A model generated the notes under the pieces. That model ran no database searches. It saw nothing but the letters and a program-made list of their open reading frames with translations, and was not told the origin of the DNA. Source: Prorocentrum cordatum (taxonomy: Eukaryota; Sar; Dinophyceae; Prorocentrales; Prorocentraceae). From it: 64,000 bases of DNA. A program made the translations under genes and the position numbers. The stretch spans positions 965,847-1,029,846 of the forward strand of contig CAUYUJ010004558.1 of the NCBI GenBank assembly GCA_963575745.1. Direction: 5' to 3'. Of the stretch, positions 20,545 to 32,399 are shown one piece after another (positions within the stretch are counted from its first letter, which is position 1; each line of letters starts with the position of its first letter).

Positions 20545-21330
20545 ATGTGTGACTGTGTTGACATTCGATTTGGGAATCCTTCCGAAACCTGCCGAAACCG
20601 AAGGTTTCAACATGATTCCAGCACGCGCGCGCGACATCGCGCGCGTGTGCACAAACTTACGATTTGTGATACACGAGCGCGCGCGCATAGTATTTTTGGC
20701 AGGGCATGGCGGGCGGCGGGCCGAAACCAGCTGGGCTGGGATGGTATGAGTTCAAAATTAGGATGGGCGGTGGGGCAGAATCATATCTAAATTGCAACCA
20801 ATAAGTGGACCGATAAAGCCAGGGGGAACTTAATGTTTTCAGGGAGGAGAATCGATGTTGTGCACTCGATGTGGTGCAACATCTGCGCCGCAGTCTTTGT
20901 GGTGCACCCTACATGGTGCGATATATGCGGGGAAACTGGCTTAGACTTTCTCGCGCGCGACCACCTGCCATGCTCGCGCAACCATCCCACCCACCCGAGA
21001 CTCGGTTTGCAAAACCAATGCGGCCGCAATTACGATGGCTGCCTGGCGCTGGCTGGTGCATCGCTGCGGCCGCGCTAGCGCGCCCAAGTTTGCGCGCAGA
21101 GCGGCCAGCGAGTCTGGCGCGACCGACGCGGCTGCGGTGGCGCTGACCGCTGGGAGCTTCCCAGCGCGTTTCGCAGGCCGCGCAGACGCGCGGGCACATC
21201 AGTGCGAGTCGGTACGTCGGGCGGGCGCGGTGTCACGGTGACGTCGACAACGGCAGACACGATGACGACAGTAGCGGTATTGGTGACGATGCTGATAATG
21301 ACGTTGGCAAGGGCCATGTCGGTGCCGATG
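20545..21330 (+). repeat. Composite repeat (copy iv)
   Basis: After an AT tract (20524-20546): GAATCCTTCCGAAACC, a palindrome-like CGCGCGCGACATCGCGCGCG (20622-20643), GGGCTGGGATGGTATGAG (20733-20750), a TGTGGTGCAA-type degenerate run (20850-20935), CATCCCACCCACCC (20984-20997), GGTGGCGCTGACCGCTGG (21136-21153) and a GACGATG-rich tail. The order of modules matches 4620-5540. Confidence 0.78.
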
Positions 21331-21469
21331 CTGATCACGCCGATGGCGATGATGGTGTCCCCGCGGCAGCAATGAAGATTTTGGAAGGATTTCGACATGC
21401 ACGCGCGGTCGACACGCTCGAGTGGCCCGCATGGTATTCTTGAATCGCTTCGTTCATTCCGCCGGCCCC

Positions 21470-21715
21470 GGAGCCCTCTTTAGGGCCTCTTGGCGTCCTC
21501 TTGGGGACCTCTTGGGAGTCTCTTGGGGCTCCTTGGCGGCGTCCTGGGGGCCCCCAGGGCCTCTTGGGGGGCTTTGGGGGGCCTCTTGGGGCGGGAGGGG
21601 GGGGGGTCGATTGCGGCTCCCCCCTCGGGGGCCACGATCCTGGTGAGGGGTGTCGAAAAATTGCCATCCCCTGGAGTGCTCTGGTAGCTTTTCCCGGGAC
21701 CTTGCCGGGGTAGTT
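21470..21715. repeat. CTTGGGG array next to composite repeat iv
   Basis: Variants of CTCTTGGGGACCTCTTGGGA, the same family as 6380-6935, ending in a G-run near 21590-21606. Confidence 0.75.
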
Positions 21716-21799
21716 TTCGTCCGGAGCCCCCAGGGGCCGCTCCGCGCGCGCGAACTAGAAATATTGTTAACCAGTTACCGGTGGAGATCTTAGCACGCC

Positions 21800-22690
21800 T
21801 CTGGCCAGTTGGGCCGGCGAATTTCGACACGCACGCGCGGTCAACACGCGCGAGTGGCCCGCATGGTATTATTTGACAGGGCTCGTGCCCAACCGCACGC
21901 GCGCAACAGCATTCGAATGCTGTCGAAAGCCACGCGCCCAACCACATGCGCGCACGAAAGCCATGTTTGGTAGAATGTGGTGTTGCGAACCCGGTGGTTT
22001 CATTCAGAGGTAAGAACGCGAGCGGAGGCGTTTTTCAAAATTTTCGTTGCGATGCCATCGGTTGTCATGTGATCGGGACACTCAATTTCGAAATGTTTAC
22101 AAAATTACTCTTTACAAAACCGAGAGTCTCTCAAAGATTCAGGGATGCGCGCGCGACGATGAGCGCATGTGAATGTCGGCACGCTTTGCAATGGGTTTTT
22201 GCCACAGCACGCGCGCAGTGGCTTTCGAATGATTCCGACATGCGCGCGAGACACACGTTTGGTAGCATTTGGTGAAAATGTTGACAAACCGAGGGTCGCA
22301 TCAAGAATTCGTAAGAGCGCGAGCGACGGTTCTTTTGAAGGTTCTTGTTGCGAAACCGTGGGTTTTATAGATATGTGTCCGGAACAATCGGTTTCGAAAT
22401 CCGTACGAAACGTGGCGGGGGAAGGATTGCGGGATGCGCGCGCGACGACGTGCGCGTGTGCGTGTCGTCCCCCTTTTTGAATCTTAACGGACTCTTGAAC
22501 AAAACATTCTTGATGATGAAGATTTGCGCGCGCATAATATTCTTTGCAAGGGATGAAGGGTGGAGTAGTTACGGTCCTGGCTGGGATGGTACGACTTCAC
22601 GTCTACAATGACGATGGGACAGGACCGTATGTAAATCGCACACACCCCGGGCGGGGGAATAATCCCGTTCTCGGGGGGGGCGATAGATCC
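21800..22690 (+). repeat. Composite repeat (copy v)
   Basis: Diverged copy with TTTGGTAG-type modules (about 21966 and 22258), palindrome remnants GCGCGCGACGATGAGCGCA (22147) and GCGCGCGACGACGTGCGCG (22437), and GGCTGGGATGGTACGACTTC (22580-22599). It is followed at once by a GC-rich short tandem repeat. Confidence 0.7.
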
Positions 22691-22930
22691 GAATCCCCAG
22701 GGGAATCGATTGGGCGGCAACAACGGCGACAGGACGGTGACGGCGAGCACGGAGCTGCCAGACCGACAACCAACCCCCAGACGACGGGCGGAGACGAGGC
22801 GGCGACGGGGCGGCGACGGCGAGCACGGAGCCGCCAGGGAGACCCTCCCATCCCCACCCCAGACGACGGGCGGCGACGAGGCGGCGACGGGGCGGCGACG
22901 GCGAGCACGGAACCGCCAGATTGACAACCC
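22690..22930. repeat. About 80-bp GC-rich tandem repeat, 3 units
   Basis: ACGGCGAGCACGGAGC starts at about 22740, 22816 and 22898, with CAGACGACGGGCGG and GGCGACGGGGCGGCGACG between. Confidence 0.75.
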
Positions 22931-25750
22931 CCCGGAGCTCCTTAGAACACATTTCAGAAATTGTAAGTGCAAGCATTGTTTGGGAATATGTATGTGTATC
23001 TATATTAATAGATGCATGCATACGAACTTGTTGTGATATCGACATAAAGAGATGTCGATAGAAGGAAGTCGGAATTTAAGAAAGACGAATCGCGAATCCG
23101 ATCTGACGCCAATCGTAAACCCGAAGCCGCACGCATCCTTCCCAAATACTCCCGTCACCCAAAGGATGGTCTCGTAGGCAAGTTGCGCTGCTGGACGACG
23201 CGTACGCCCTGAAGCCGTGATGGTACGTTGTCCCGCCGAGTCTGCACCCTCAAAAAACGGAATGCCCCGTGTTTCTTTTTATGTATGTTGCCCGTCGGCC
23301 CTTCAGAGTTGGTCAGCTCCCGATGAAAACGTCGAACGGAGCAGATATTGTAGGCGCGGTTGTTCCCTTGATTTTCTCTTACCGAAACTCGATATCACAC
23401 GTCGTTATGTTTATTGTTTCGCGCTACCCCGTAGGTCGATTCCGCCAAAAGGCAGCGGATTGAACAATTTCACGATTCACTCAGGCATTGTATGCCACTT
23501 TGCCCCAAACGATCAACTCGCGCCCGCGTCGTTCTGACAACGAGTCTCACCAGAACGATTATACAGATAGGTTCCTTCGGACCTCGGGATGCTTTGGAAA
23601 TTTCATTCGTAGTATCAAATAGTTGATACCCCATCAACACAATTACCCTGCCCCCAGGACGAGCAGCGAGCACGCGGGTGGTAGCTTGATCGGCGAACCG
23701 ATGATTCTCACGATTCTGCTGGATCCAACACTCCTCTCCCACAACCTCGCTCACGCCCTCCTCATTATCCTCCTCCTCCCCAGCCTTTTCCTCGCAGCAA
23801 TCGCCCTCCTCGGTCACACCATCGATTCTCGAAGTTTCTCCGTCGTCCCCATCAGCCTCCATCTCTCTCCCGCTCATCATCATCGTGTTGTTCCTCCTCT
23901 TCCTGAAGATCCCCCCCCATCCACCTGTTGTTCCTCCCCCATCTTCTTCTCGTCCTCCTCCTCCTCCTCCTCTTTCTTCTCCTCCGCCCTGCACGGAGCA
24001 AGAAAGAGGGGGAAGCAGGAAAGGGTAAAGGACAGAACAGGGAAAGATGAAGCATTTCTTGGGGAGCACTCATGAAGCCTTCTTACAAAGTTGTTGTGCG
24101 TTGCCCGACGGTTCTCTCAAGAACCGTTTGCAAAGCGTCTGGGGGGGGGACCCGGAGCTACTTCGAGGCGTTGCTTCTTGGCGGGGGAGCGGAGGGAACG
24201 TTTTGTCGCACTCGGATGGCTGAGTTGGTCGTGTGCAGTTCAGGAGGCTGTCGTGAGCGATCAGTGCAGGAACCGTCTTGGGTTACCCTGATCATTCTGG
24301 CAACACGCGGCCAGGCTGGGGGGGGATGGGGCATGATGAACCACTTATGCGTACACGGTGGATGGTATCGATTGCTTGCAATTTGACAAGGTTTTGTTTC
24401 ATCGTGTTTCGTCTTAATTTCCTCGCCTTCCATATGCTCATCCCTCTCACGGTCATCCTCCCATTCAGCACATGCGCTGAGCATTCCTTGACCACGTCTC
24501 CGCTCCCCGCGAGGCCATGCCACGCTGACCGTTCCTTGCGAGCCGCGCCGGTGGGCTTGCCACAGCAGAAGCGGGCGACGCCAGCGAAGCGGCGCACACC
24601 TACGCGCATCATGCGTCGCGCTTGTCCGAACTGGTCGACAATTGTAGCAGCGTGGTTGGCTCGGGGAAACAATGCGCACGACGGAACGGTATGTCGGATC
24701 GGGCAATACTTGCGTTCATTCTTGACGTTGTATTTGTTGAAGCAGCGAAAGAAGTCATATAATGTGGTGTGACGCATGTCGTGTCAACAGCTTGGACGTG
24801 CCAGTTTTCAAACCGTTGCCAGTTTGTTTAGCAAGCGGCCGGTATGGATCAATTGCCCGTTTATTCATGTCTGATGGTTTCCTTGTTGATATTGCTAACA
24901 CCGCTAGGGTCACCTCATTTTTGTAACATGCGCGTCATCGAGTAGAGACGCCGCTTGAGGAACAGATGATGGTTGCTAATATTCCTCGTTTCGCACGCAG
25001 CCTTATGCAAGAGTCAACGCTTCAGCTTGGATAGGGAAGTGCTTCTGCGCCAAAGGGCACACACAAAATCAAGACGCCGATTTACCGATTGAACGGTCTG
25101 TGGGCCCAGATCTGACACATCACATGGAACATACTTGGGCCAAATTCGGAGGTACGAACGGCATGGCATAGTTCGAAGGCGAATAACGTGTTCCGTAGTG
25201 CACAGCGAAATTCTGGCGGACTCGCGTCCGTTGTTGTGATATTGTAAATTCAATCCGATCCCCTGAGGCAAAATCAAAACGGCTGAATTTCAATACCATG
25301 TGAGAAAAGTCATTCGAGCTTCAAATCATCTTTACCTACGACGCGCGAGTAAACGGAAGGCAATCGGCACCCGGACCGCTTGAATATGATCCGATGACAG
25401 GATCCAATAGCTGGCAGTTTCGTGCGAGAGGTCTTCAGAGAAACAGTTCCTGGACCCTTTTCAAGGTTTACTCGCCGCAAACAGCGCTTGCACTTAATAT
25501 TGTTTATTCAGTTGCTGGCCCTCGTGACAGGTCCCAATCAGCTTCGCTACGGGCACCGCGAGGTTGCCAGCACACCTCGCTACAACACGGGCAGGAAGCA
25601 GATCAGGGCCACTTCTGATGTCGTGCCGGACACTAAAGAGGACAACTCCAGCTGACCAGCGCGTATGATGTTACCTCGCCATCTGCTCGGTAAAAGTTCC
25701 CCAAGCAGTGCTTGCACTTACGGGTGTTTATTTCGCTTCAAAGGCAACTG
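22931..25750. other. Unassigned 2.8 kb
   Basis: No recognised protein, RNA or transposon. Minus-strand ORFs at 23470-24069 (Glu/Gly-rich N-terminal half produced by a CTC-rich stretch at 23740-24000) and 24292-24777 (161 codons) show no family motif. A perfect 8-bp stem, ACGGTTCT-CTCA-AGAACCGT, lies at 24108-24127. A short plus-strand ORF at 25394-25618 looks coding-like but is not recognised. Confidence 0.45.
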
Positions 25751-25754
25751 AGCC

Positions 25755-25910
25755 CCAGTGCCGCCATGGCCGCCTTGTGGCCGCCCGTCGCCGCCATCAG
25801 TCGCCGCCGTAATTGGGCCTTGGTGCCGCCCCGTCTGGCTTGTGCCCGCCCGTCGGTGCCGTCCATCGCCGCCGTCGCCGCCCGTCGCCACCGTCCGCCG
25901 CCGCCATGAG
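25755..25910. repeat. GCC-rich degenerate array
   Basis: CCGCCGTCGCCGCCCGTCGC-type sequence of trinucleotide origin. Confidence 0.7.
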
Positions 25911-26290
25911 TGTTTTGCATCGCTTCGCATTGCCTTCCATTGATTAATAATGCTTTGTGTTGCTTTGTGTTGCTGCACATCGCATTGCGTCGCAGTGCTG
26001 CGCATTGTTTTCGCATCGCGTTGCACCGCATTGCATCGAATTGTGTTGCATTCATTGCATTGTTTTGCTCTGCATTGCTGCACACTGGTGCCCCACATCG
26101 CTGCGCACTGTTGCGCATAATTTTGCTTCGTTTTGCACATGTTGGCATTATTTTCCACTGTTTCGCAGTAATTTGCATCGCATCGCATCACTTTGCATCG
26201 CATTATTTTGCATTGCGTTGCATAACATGGATTGCACCGGCCACGTTGCACCGTTGCACCACCCACGTTGCACCGCGTACATTGCAAAAA
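25911..26290. repeat. TTGCA/TCGCA 5-bp periodic block
   Basis: About 380 bp in which TTGCA, TCGCA and TTGCG recur at multiples of about 5 bp, for example TTGCATCGCATCGCATCAC near 26170. It ends in TTGCACC-type units (26235-26285). ORFs rich in Cys, His and Ile on the plus strand derive from this. Confidence 0.8.
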
Positions 26291-26589
26291 ATCAGAATTT
26301 GGCGGCATACAAGTACAACGATTCAGTACTCACCCGGGCAGGTAGACGTTATGTGTTGCCAAAACAATGTGCGAATATTTCTTCTTCGGCAGGAGCAAAG
26401 AGGGCCCACGGGCAGTCCGCTGGGAAGAAGAACGTGGTGAACTTGAGACAACGTCTGAAGTCTGCCACCACCGCTGGCGAGCGCGTTTTGCGTAGGACGT
26501 GGAGGCAAACGACATCGCAACGCTAGAATCCCCAGCAGCAGCCAGGAAAGATGGCGTGCCTGCGGCTTGGCATTTCGCCCGCGCCGCAA

Positions 26590-27320
26590 CTACACAAAAC
26601 CCCAAGGAGTGGAGGGAGGAGGAGGGCACTCCTCCCAGAAGGGCACACGGGTTTGGGAAGATAACAGAGAACCATCGTTAGACCACCCATGCCCAGAGGG
26701 CTTGGGATTCAGACTTAGATCCTGTTCTATATTGGAAGGCTCTAACTACGGCCACTGCCGCCGACCCTGAAGGGGACGGCGACGACGGCGGCGGCGGCGG
26801 CGACGTCGACGATGCTGACGCCTTGGAACCCTTCTCGGGGCTCTCTTGGGACCTCTTGGCCTTTGTTGGGGCCGAAGACGGTGCCTGAGCCGGTGCTTGC
26901 CAGGGCCGGGACCCGATCCGCGGTCGAGGCCAGAGCCCGGACCAAGGCCGGGGTCGAGGATGGGGCCATTTCCATGGTGGGGGCCGAGGTTGGGCCGGGA
27001 GCAGGGGCCGGGGCCACGGCGGGGCCGGTGCCGGCCCCAAGGCCAGGGCCAGGCGCTGGGCTGGGGCCCTTGCCAGGAACACGGCCAGGCTGGAGCTGGG
27101 ACCAGGGCTGATGCGATGCCGAGGCAGGAGGACAAGTCCTGAATTCCTTTGCCGACAGGAACACCACCCATTATTGGCCCTGCTCCACAAGGGGGTGGGG
27201 GATATTCTGACTTGGTGGTTGCCCCAGGTGCCCCCCCAGACAACCCCTGGGTCCCCCCGGATTCCCCCCGGGACCCCTCCCAGGCCCCCTTGGGCTAAAA
27301 AAAATCAAAGGGTCGATTCA
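26590..27320 (-). repeat. Inverted repeat, left arm
   Basis: The reverse complement of this arm matches 27677-28374 along nearly its whole length, with substitutions and small indels. Landmarks in arm order are TTTTGTGTAG at the outer end, GAATCCCAAGCC, TCAGAATATCCCCC, and ATCGACCCTTTGAT at the inner end. Within it is a GC-rich part in which frames read Pro-Ala-Pro-rich sequence. No transposase or other known protein was recognised. Confidence 0.85.
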
Positions 27321-27676
27321 AGTATGTTGTTGTTGTTGTTTCAGTTCGCTGTGGCTGGCGCGCTCGAGGAAGCCTCAGGGAAAAGAGAGGAGCGGCGACG
27401 GTGACAAACAGAAGAGCGTTTTCCACACGCCGGCAGTGTCCGCGGTTTGTTGGTGTTACCGGCAGCTCCCGCGCAGACATACATACACATGCATACATAC
27501 TTACTTACATACATACATACATACACACATGAATACCTACATACATTACATACATTACATACATACCTACCTACCTACCTACCTACCTACCTACCTACCT
27601 ACCTACCTACATACATACATACATACACGCACACATGCACACATGCACACACCTATCTTGGACATACGTGGATACT
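27321..27676. repeat. Spacer of the inverted repeat, with ACAT/ACCT microsatellites
   Basis: 356 bp between the arms. Its right half is CATA and CTAC tetranucleotide repeats (27480-27640), with at least eleven CTAC units at 27565-27610. The left half is non-repetitive. Confidence 0.8.
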
Positions 27677-28374
27677 CGCATCGACCCTTTGATCCCTCTT
27701 TCGCCCAGGGGGACCCGGGAGGGGTCCCGGGGGGGATCCGGGGGGGACCAGGGGTGGTCTGGGGGGGCACCTGGGGCAGCCACCAATTCAGAATATCCCC
27801 CGCCTCGGTGTGGAGAAAGGGGCAATGGGTGCTGTTCCTGTCGGCAAGGGAACTCAGGACCTGTCCTCCTGCCTCGGCATTGCGTCAGCCCCGGTCCAGG
27901 CCTGGCCGTGGTCTTGGCACTGGCCCCAGCCCAGCGCCTGGCGCCGGCACCGGCCCCGCCGTGGCCCCGGCCCCTGCTCCCTGCCCAACCTCGGCCACGA
28001 CCATGGAAATGGCCCCAGCCTCGACCCCGGCCCTGGTCCCGGCTCCGGCCTCGACCGCGGATCGGGTCCGGCTTTGGCAAGCCCCGGCCCAGGCACCATC
28101 TTCGGCCCCAACAAAGCCCAAGAGGACCCCAAGAGAGCCCCAAGAAGGGTTCCAAGGCGTCAGCATCGTCGACGTTTCCGCCGCCGCCGTCGTCGTCGCC
28201 GTCCCCTTCAGGGTCGGTGGCAGTGGCCAGAGCTAGAGCCTTCCAATATTCAACAGGATCTAAATCTGAATCCCAAGCCCTCTTGGCGTGGGTTTGGCGT
28301 GGGTGGTCTTCCGATGGTTCTGTGTTATCTTCCCAAGCCCGTGTTCTCCTTCCCTTCCTTGGGGTTTTGTGTAG
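27677..28374 (+). repeat. Inverted repeat, right arm
   Basis: Right arm of the foldback structure. The plus strand stays open over most of the arm (27635-28396), reading Pro/Ala/Arg-rich sequence and then SSSPSPSGS and STGSKSESQA. The left arm has a similar minus-strand frame ending in TGSKSESQA, so the two arms kept one reading frame in common. That could be a real but unknown gene duplicated in inverse orientation, or simply composition. Confidence 0.85.
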
Positions 28375-28435
28375 ACACAGTGCGGGCAGCCCGTGAGCTT
28401 CGTTGGCCTTGCGGAAGAATACTTATTCGCACCAT

Positions 28436-28700
<265 letters not shown>

Positions 28701-28739
28701 TCGTAGTTCATGGCGATTTCCGATAAGATTTGTTTGCAA

Positions 28740-31384
28740 TAATACACGGATACGTGTGAATTATCAACCAGAAATTAGGTTGGAGGGAAAAAAAATGTGG
28801 TGTGCGTAATCATTATATTTGTTGTTAGATCTTTGTCAGATTTGTTAAGAAAAGTTCCATACATGTTTGAATGTTTTATAGCACATCGATTTGAACAGAT
28901 GATTGAAACATCGAAAAGAATATATACGAGTTAGATAAATATTATTATTCAAAATGTTATGGTATTATTTCAGAATAGCTAGGTATGCAAATCAAAGAAC
29001 AGTGATGAAATATGCCGCATTTTTTTGTGTTTTTAGAATTTTATTCCATGTGTTATAGTTATTACGCAAAGTTTGTTGAAATTCCAATCACGATTCCAGC
29101 AGCGCACGTTTTGTTAACTGGTATGTGTTGTGTTTCACCGTTGGGTCCCCAATTTTCCCGTGATTTGGGATTGACGCGGGCAGACACCATAAACGTATTT
29201 GAATTTCAAAGCGGTTTGAGTGATATGTCGTTTTCAGCGAGAATACAAAAAGAAAACAAGCACAACCTAGCCAAAAGAATTAATTATTGTTTTTTCTTAT
29301 GAAGCACGGAGAAAATCACATTATGTTTTGCGACAAAAACAGATTTACTAACATGTTTTAACAAGGAACAACGATAAATTTAGAGCAAAAGGGCACAGTT
29401 TTAAATTAACAGATAGAAGGAAATAGTGATCGCAAATAAAATGGGCACAAAGCTCACATTTGAAGTGAAATATAGTTAGTTCGATTTTTGATTTCATACG
29501 GTTTATTAAAGTGGATATAATAACAAAAATATACGTGCCGAACGAATTGCAATAACAGGAAATGAAGTAACCCATCCAGATGTTTAAATATAGGAGATGT
29601 CGAAGAGAATCTCCAAAATTGGTTTGTTTTATTTTATATAAAACGTGTATGTTTTCTAAATTAGTTTTAGTACATATCAGAAACATCTGAAATTTGTTTG
29701 CGGATTGATTTCTGCGATTTCGTTATTCCAGTGCCATACGGTAACATCTCTTATTTTTTGTAAGTTGCACGAGCAAAATGAGGACATTGTGTTCGAATTG
29801 TTTTAGACGGGTTTTTGTTTCAGAAAATTTTATTTTGCACGTCAAATTTTTTTTAGGGTTTTTTTTGTCGATTGGTTGTGATATGTTATACCGATGTTAT
29901 GTTTTTTTGTTTGTTCTCTCAATTTAGTATGCGTCAGTTTTTTGTGCGTTTTTTTTCAGCAAAATTTTGTTTTGGATGATAGTTTTTAGTGTGTTCAATC
30001 ATATCAGAACATTTGAGCGAGATGTCGGTTGTCACACAGACTCAGAACGAGAACTGCATTGCTTCAAAAGTAAAGCGGGTCGCGCATCATGTACAGGGCG
30101 AGAAACAGCAGCAGACGCAGGGAAGGAAGAGAGAAAGATTGCAAACAAAATTGTGCGATTCCAGGCACCTTAGAATTACAAATTTGAGACTTCGTTTTTA
30201 AAAGATAGTTGTGAACGCGCCGGATTTTTGCTCAAAAACGACCGTCTTGTCCACCGAAATTAAACGTTTTTTCCGCAAAATACTTCTATTCAACACGCGA
30301 GACTTAATTTGTTTCTCGGCCATAGGCGTCAGATTAATTTTTTGTAGAATTTCATGATGAAATTTCTGGTAAGGCTCTAAAAAATTGACACAGTTGCCGC
30401 TGTTGCAAAAGGAAGGTCCAGCATCACGTTCTGACGAAAACTGCAAATACGACGCCGGAGACAATTTCTCAGTTCCCCGCGCCTCCAATTGTAGTGATCA
30501 ATCAATATATGCTTGACAAACCGATTTTAGAAGCAATGCATTCAGTAAAGTATGTTTTTGGAATTCAATACATACAATTTGTAAATTGAGCGAATTCAAC
30601 AAGTGCAAATGCTGTTTCTTCATCGCGTTGGATTTTTGCAGATCTATTTTTTTAACACGGTTTCTGTATCACGAACATTTTTTTTTCATAATGGATTGTT
30701 TTTCAAATCGCAATCCGAGTTGTTTTTATCATCTTGATTTGCGAATTTTGAATATTCTCAGTTGTCGGCATGCTTGCGATGAATTCATATTTTCGCTTTC
30801 AGATGTTGCAAGATTCATTCAAAATATTGAACCGGCAGAAAAAAATCCAAAAGTCTAGTTGCTCAATTACAGGCCGGCGCAAAACCCGCAGCAGCAACGC
30901 GAAGAATCCAATTCAAAGGCATTGTGAAACGTAGATCGAACCAAGAGGAGGGAAAAGAAAAGGGAAAGGAGGGAAAAAGCGGGGCGAGAGAAAACACGGA
31001 GATTCAAGGGAGGGAAGAAAACAATGTTTGCAGCCGCGCAGTTGATACGCGAACGGGACGCGCGAAATCGCCACATCACGCAGACATTCGGTGAGAAATG
31101 ATTCAGATTAATTGTTGTGTGTGTGTATATAAATTTCTTAACATGCGTCAAACATTCAAGAATTGCACACATAAATTGTTCAAAAAAAATCAGGTTAAAG
31201 TTATTTTTTTTGAACACAGAAAATTGAAAAGAACGTGGTCTTTTTCTATTGAAAACAATTAAACTTTGAGAAACACATGTTGAGATCGAATCGAATATGA
31301 AATTTTGCCGCTTCTAAACAACATTTTCGACGCTTAAAACAACAATTGGTTTGTTTTTTTTTGCACAGACAGACGAAACAGAAA
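28740..31384. other. AT-rich unassigned region
   Basis: About 2.6 kb of AT-rich sequence. Short ORFs at 29989-30201 (plus) and 30198-30488 (minus, 96 codons) have coding-like composition but no recognised motif. The minus-strand ORF at 30867-31217 also shows nothing familiar. Confidence 0.45.
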
Positions 31385-31600
31385 ACACAAAGCTAAAATG
31401 GAAAATGTAAGTTTATTGCTGCTACATCGAGAGATTGATGAACTACAATTTGTTCAGAAATACCTCGTCGAAAAAAAAAACACACCAATTCGTGCCACCG
31501 TGATCCGAAACATCACGATTGGAGACTTAAAAGAATGGCGGACAGGCAAAGCACAACGCCAACCTTTGATCATTTCCAATCTGTGATTCAAATCTAGGAC
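31385..31600 (-). pseudogene. Old LINE fragment, reverse
   Basis: The minus strand aligns by eye with the region between endonuclease and reverse transcriptase of the LINE copy at 32860-33060. Shared landmarks are TTTTAAGTCTCCAATCGTGA versus TCTTGAAGTTCTCGATCGTG, then a CGAATTGG(T) block, and a CGATGTAGCAGCA versus AGATGTAGCAGCA block near the end. On the opposite strands, TGKAQRQPLIISNL and TGKSKRQPSMICNL show the same similarity. It is a small piece with no function, and older than the neighbouring copies judging by its divergence. Confidence 0.6.
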
Positions 31601-32107
31601 TCGTAGTGGCGTTACAAATCAGTGTTAGCCGTTCTAGTGAAGTATGTTTTTTTTTGTTGTTTTGTTTCGTGAATTTCGATGCAGTGTAAATTTGTGGATT
31701 TTGGTGAATTGCGCGTCAACGTTTTTTTGTGGAATTGTTATGTTTGTTCTGGGATTTTTTTTTCTCGAATGTTAGCCGTTGAATATGATTGTGGTTTAAG
31801 ACGCAGTCGTTTTGATACAGAAATTGTGTGAAAAATCGATTGAGATAACGATTTTTCACAACGAGTTTGGTTCTGTTTTTTTTTCGCCATGGCGTCTTGC
31901 AATGACTGTATTGTAAAATAAAAAAAAATCGTCGAATTCTGTTTCAATGACGAAAACGAGAATAGCTGAAACGAACAAAAATACACGGGCATATAATACA
32001 CGGGCAGATTTGCTATATTTTTTAATCGGAGATTACTCGAAAATGGTGAAGGCACACTGCTGTTCAGAGGTCGCATAGAAAAAAAAAGAGCATTAAACGA
32101 ACGCAGA
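31601..32107. other. AT-rich, with a hairpin
   Basis: No gene recognised. A 12-bp perfect inverted repeat, TGTGAAAAATCG, lies at 31827-31838 and 31849-31860 with a 10-nt loop. Confidence 0.55.
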
Positions 32108-32149
32108 TCAGCGGTTTTTTTCGAGAGCCAGGATTTGCGACGAGGCGAA

Positions 32150-32275
32150 CTGAGGACAGATTTTCGACCTGCCTTGGCGGGCGAATTTTTCGACCAGCCT
32201 TAGACCGGCGAGTTTGCAGGACGAATTCTCGACCAGCCTAAGGCCGGCGGTTTGCAGGGCGGATTTTCGACGCAT
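32150..32275. repeat. About 38-bp repeats upstream of LINE copy 1
   Basis: TTTTCGACCAGCCTTAGACC and variants start at about 32161, 32186, 32225 and 32263. A comparable TTTTCGAGTTCG repeat precedes the endonuclease of LINE copy 3, so these may be part of the element's 5-prime region. Confidence 0.5.
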
Positions 32276-32399
32276 TTTCTGAGAAAGGCCGGAGTCGAGT
32301 GTTCTTATTCGTTCTTTTTCCCCCCGGTCTTTCCGTCCTCCCATGCCGCGTCCGTCTTCTCAATCTACTTTGCATGAGTTGTTTGTGTCTTCGGCAAAA

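Noticed and set aside
24108-24127. Perfect 8-bp stem with a CTCA loop, terminator-like.
   Set aside because: Too short to be significant in this length of sequence, and no U tract or gene end is next to it.
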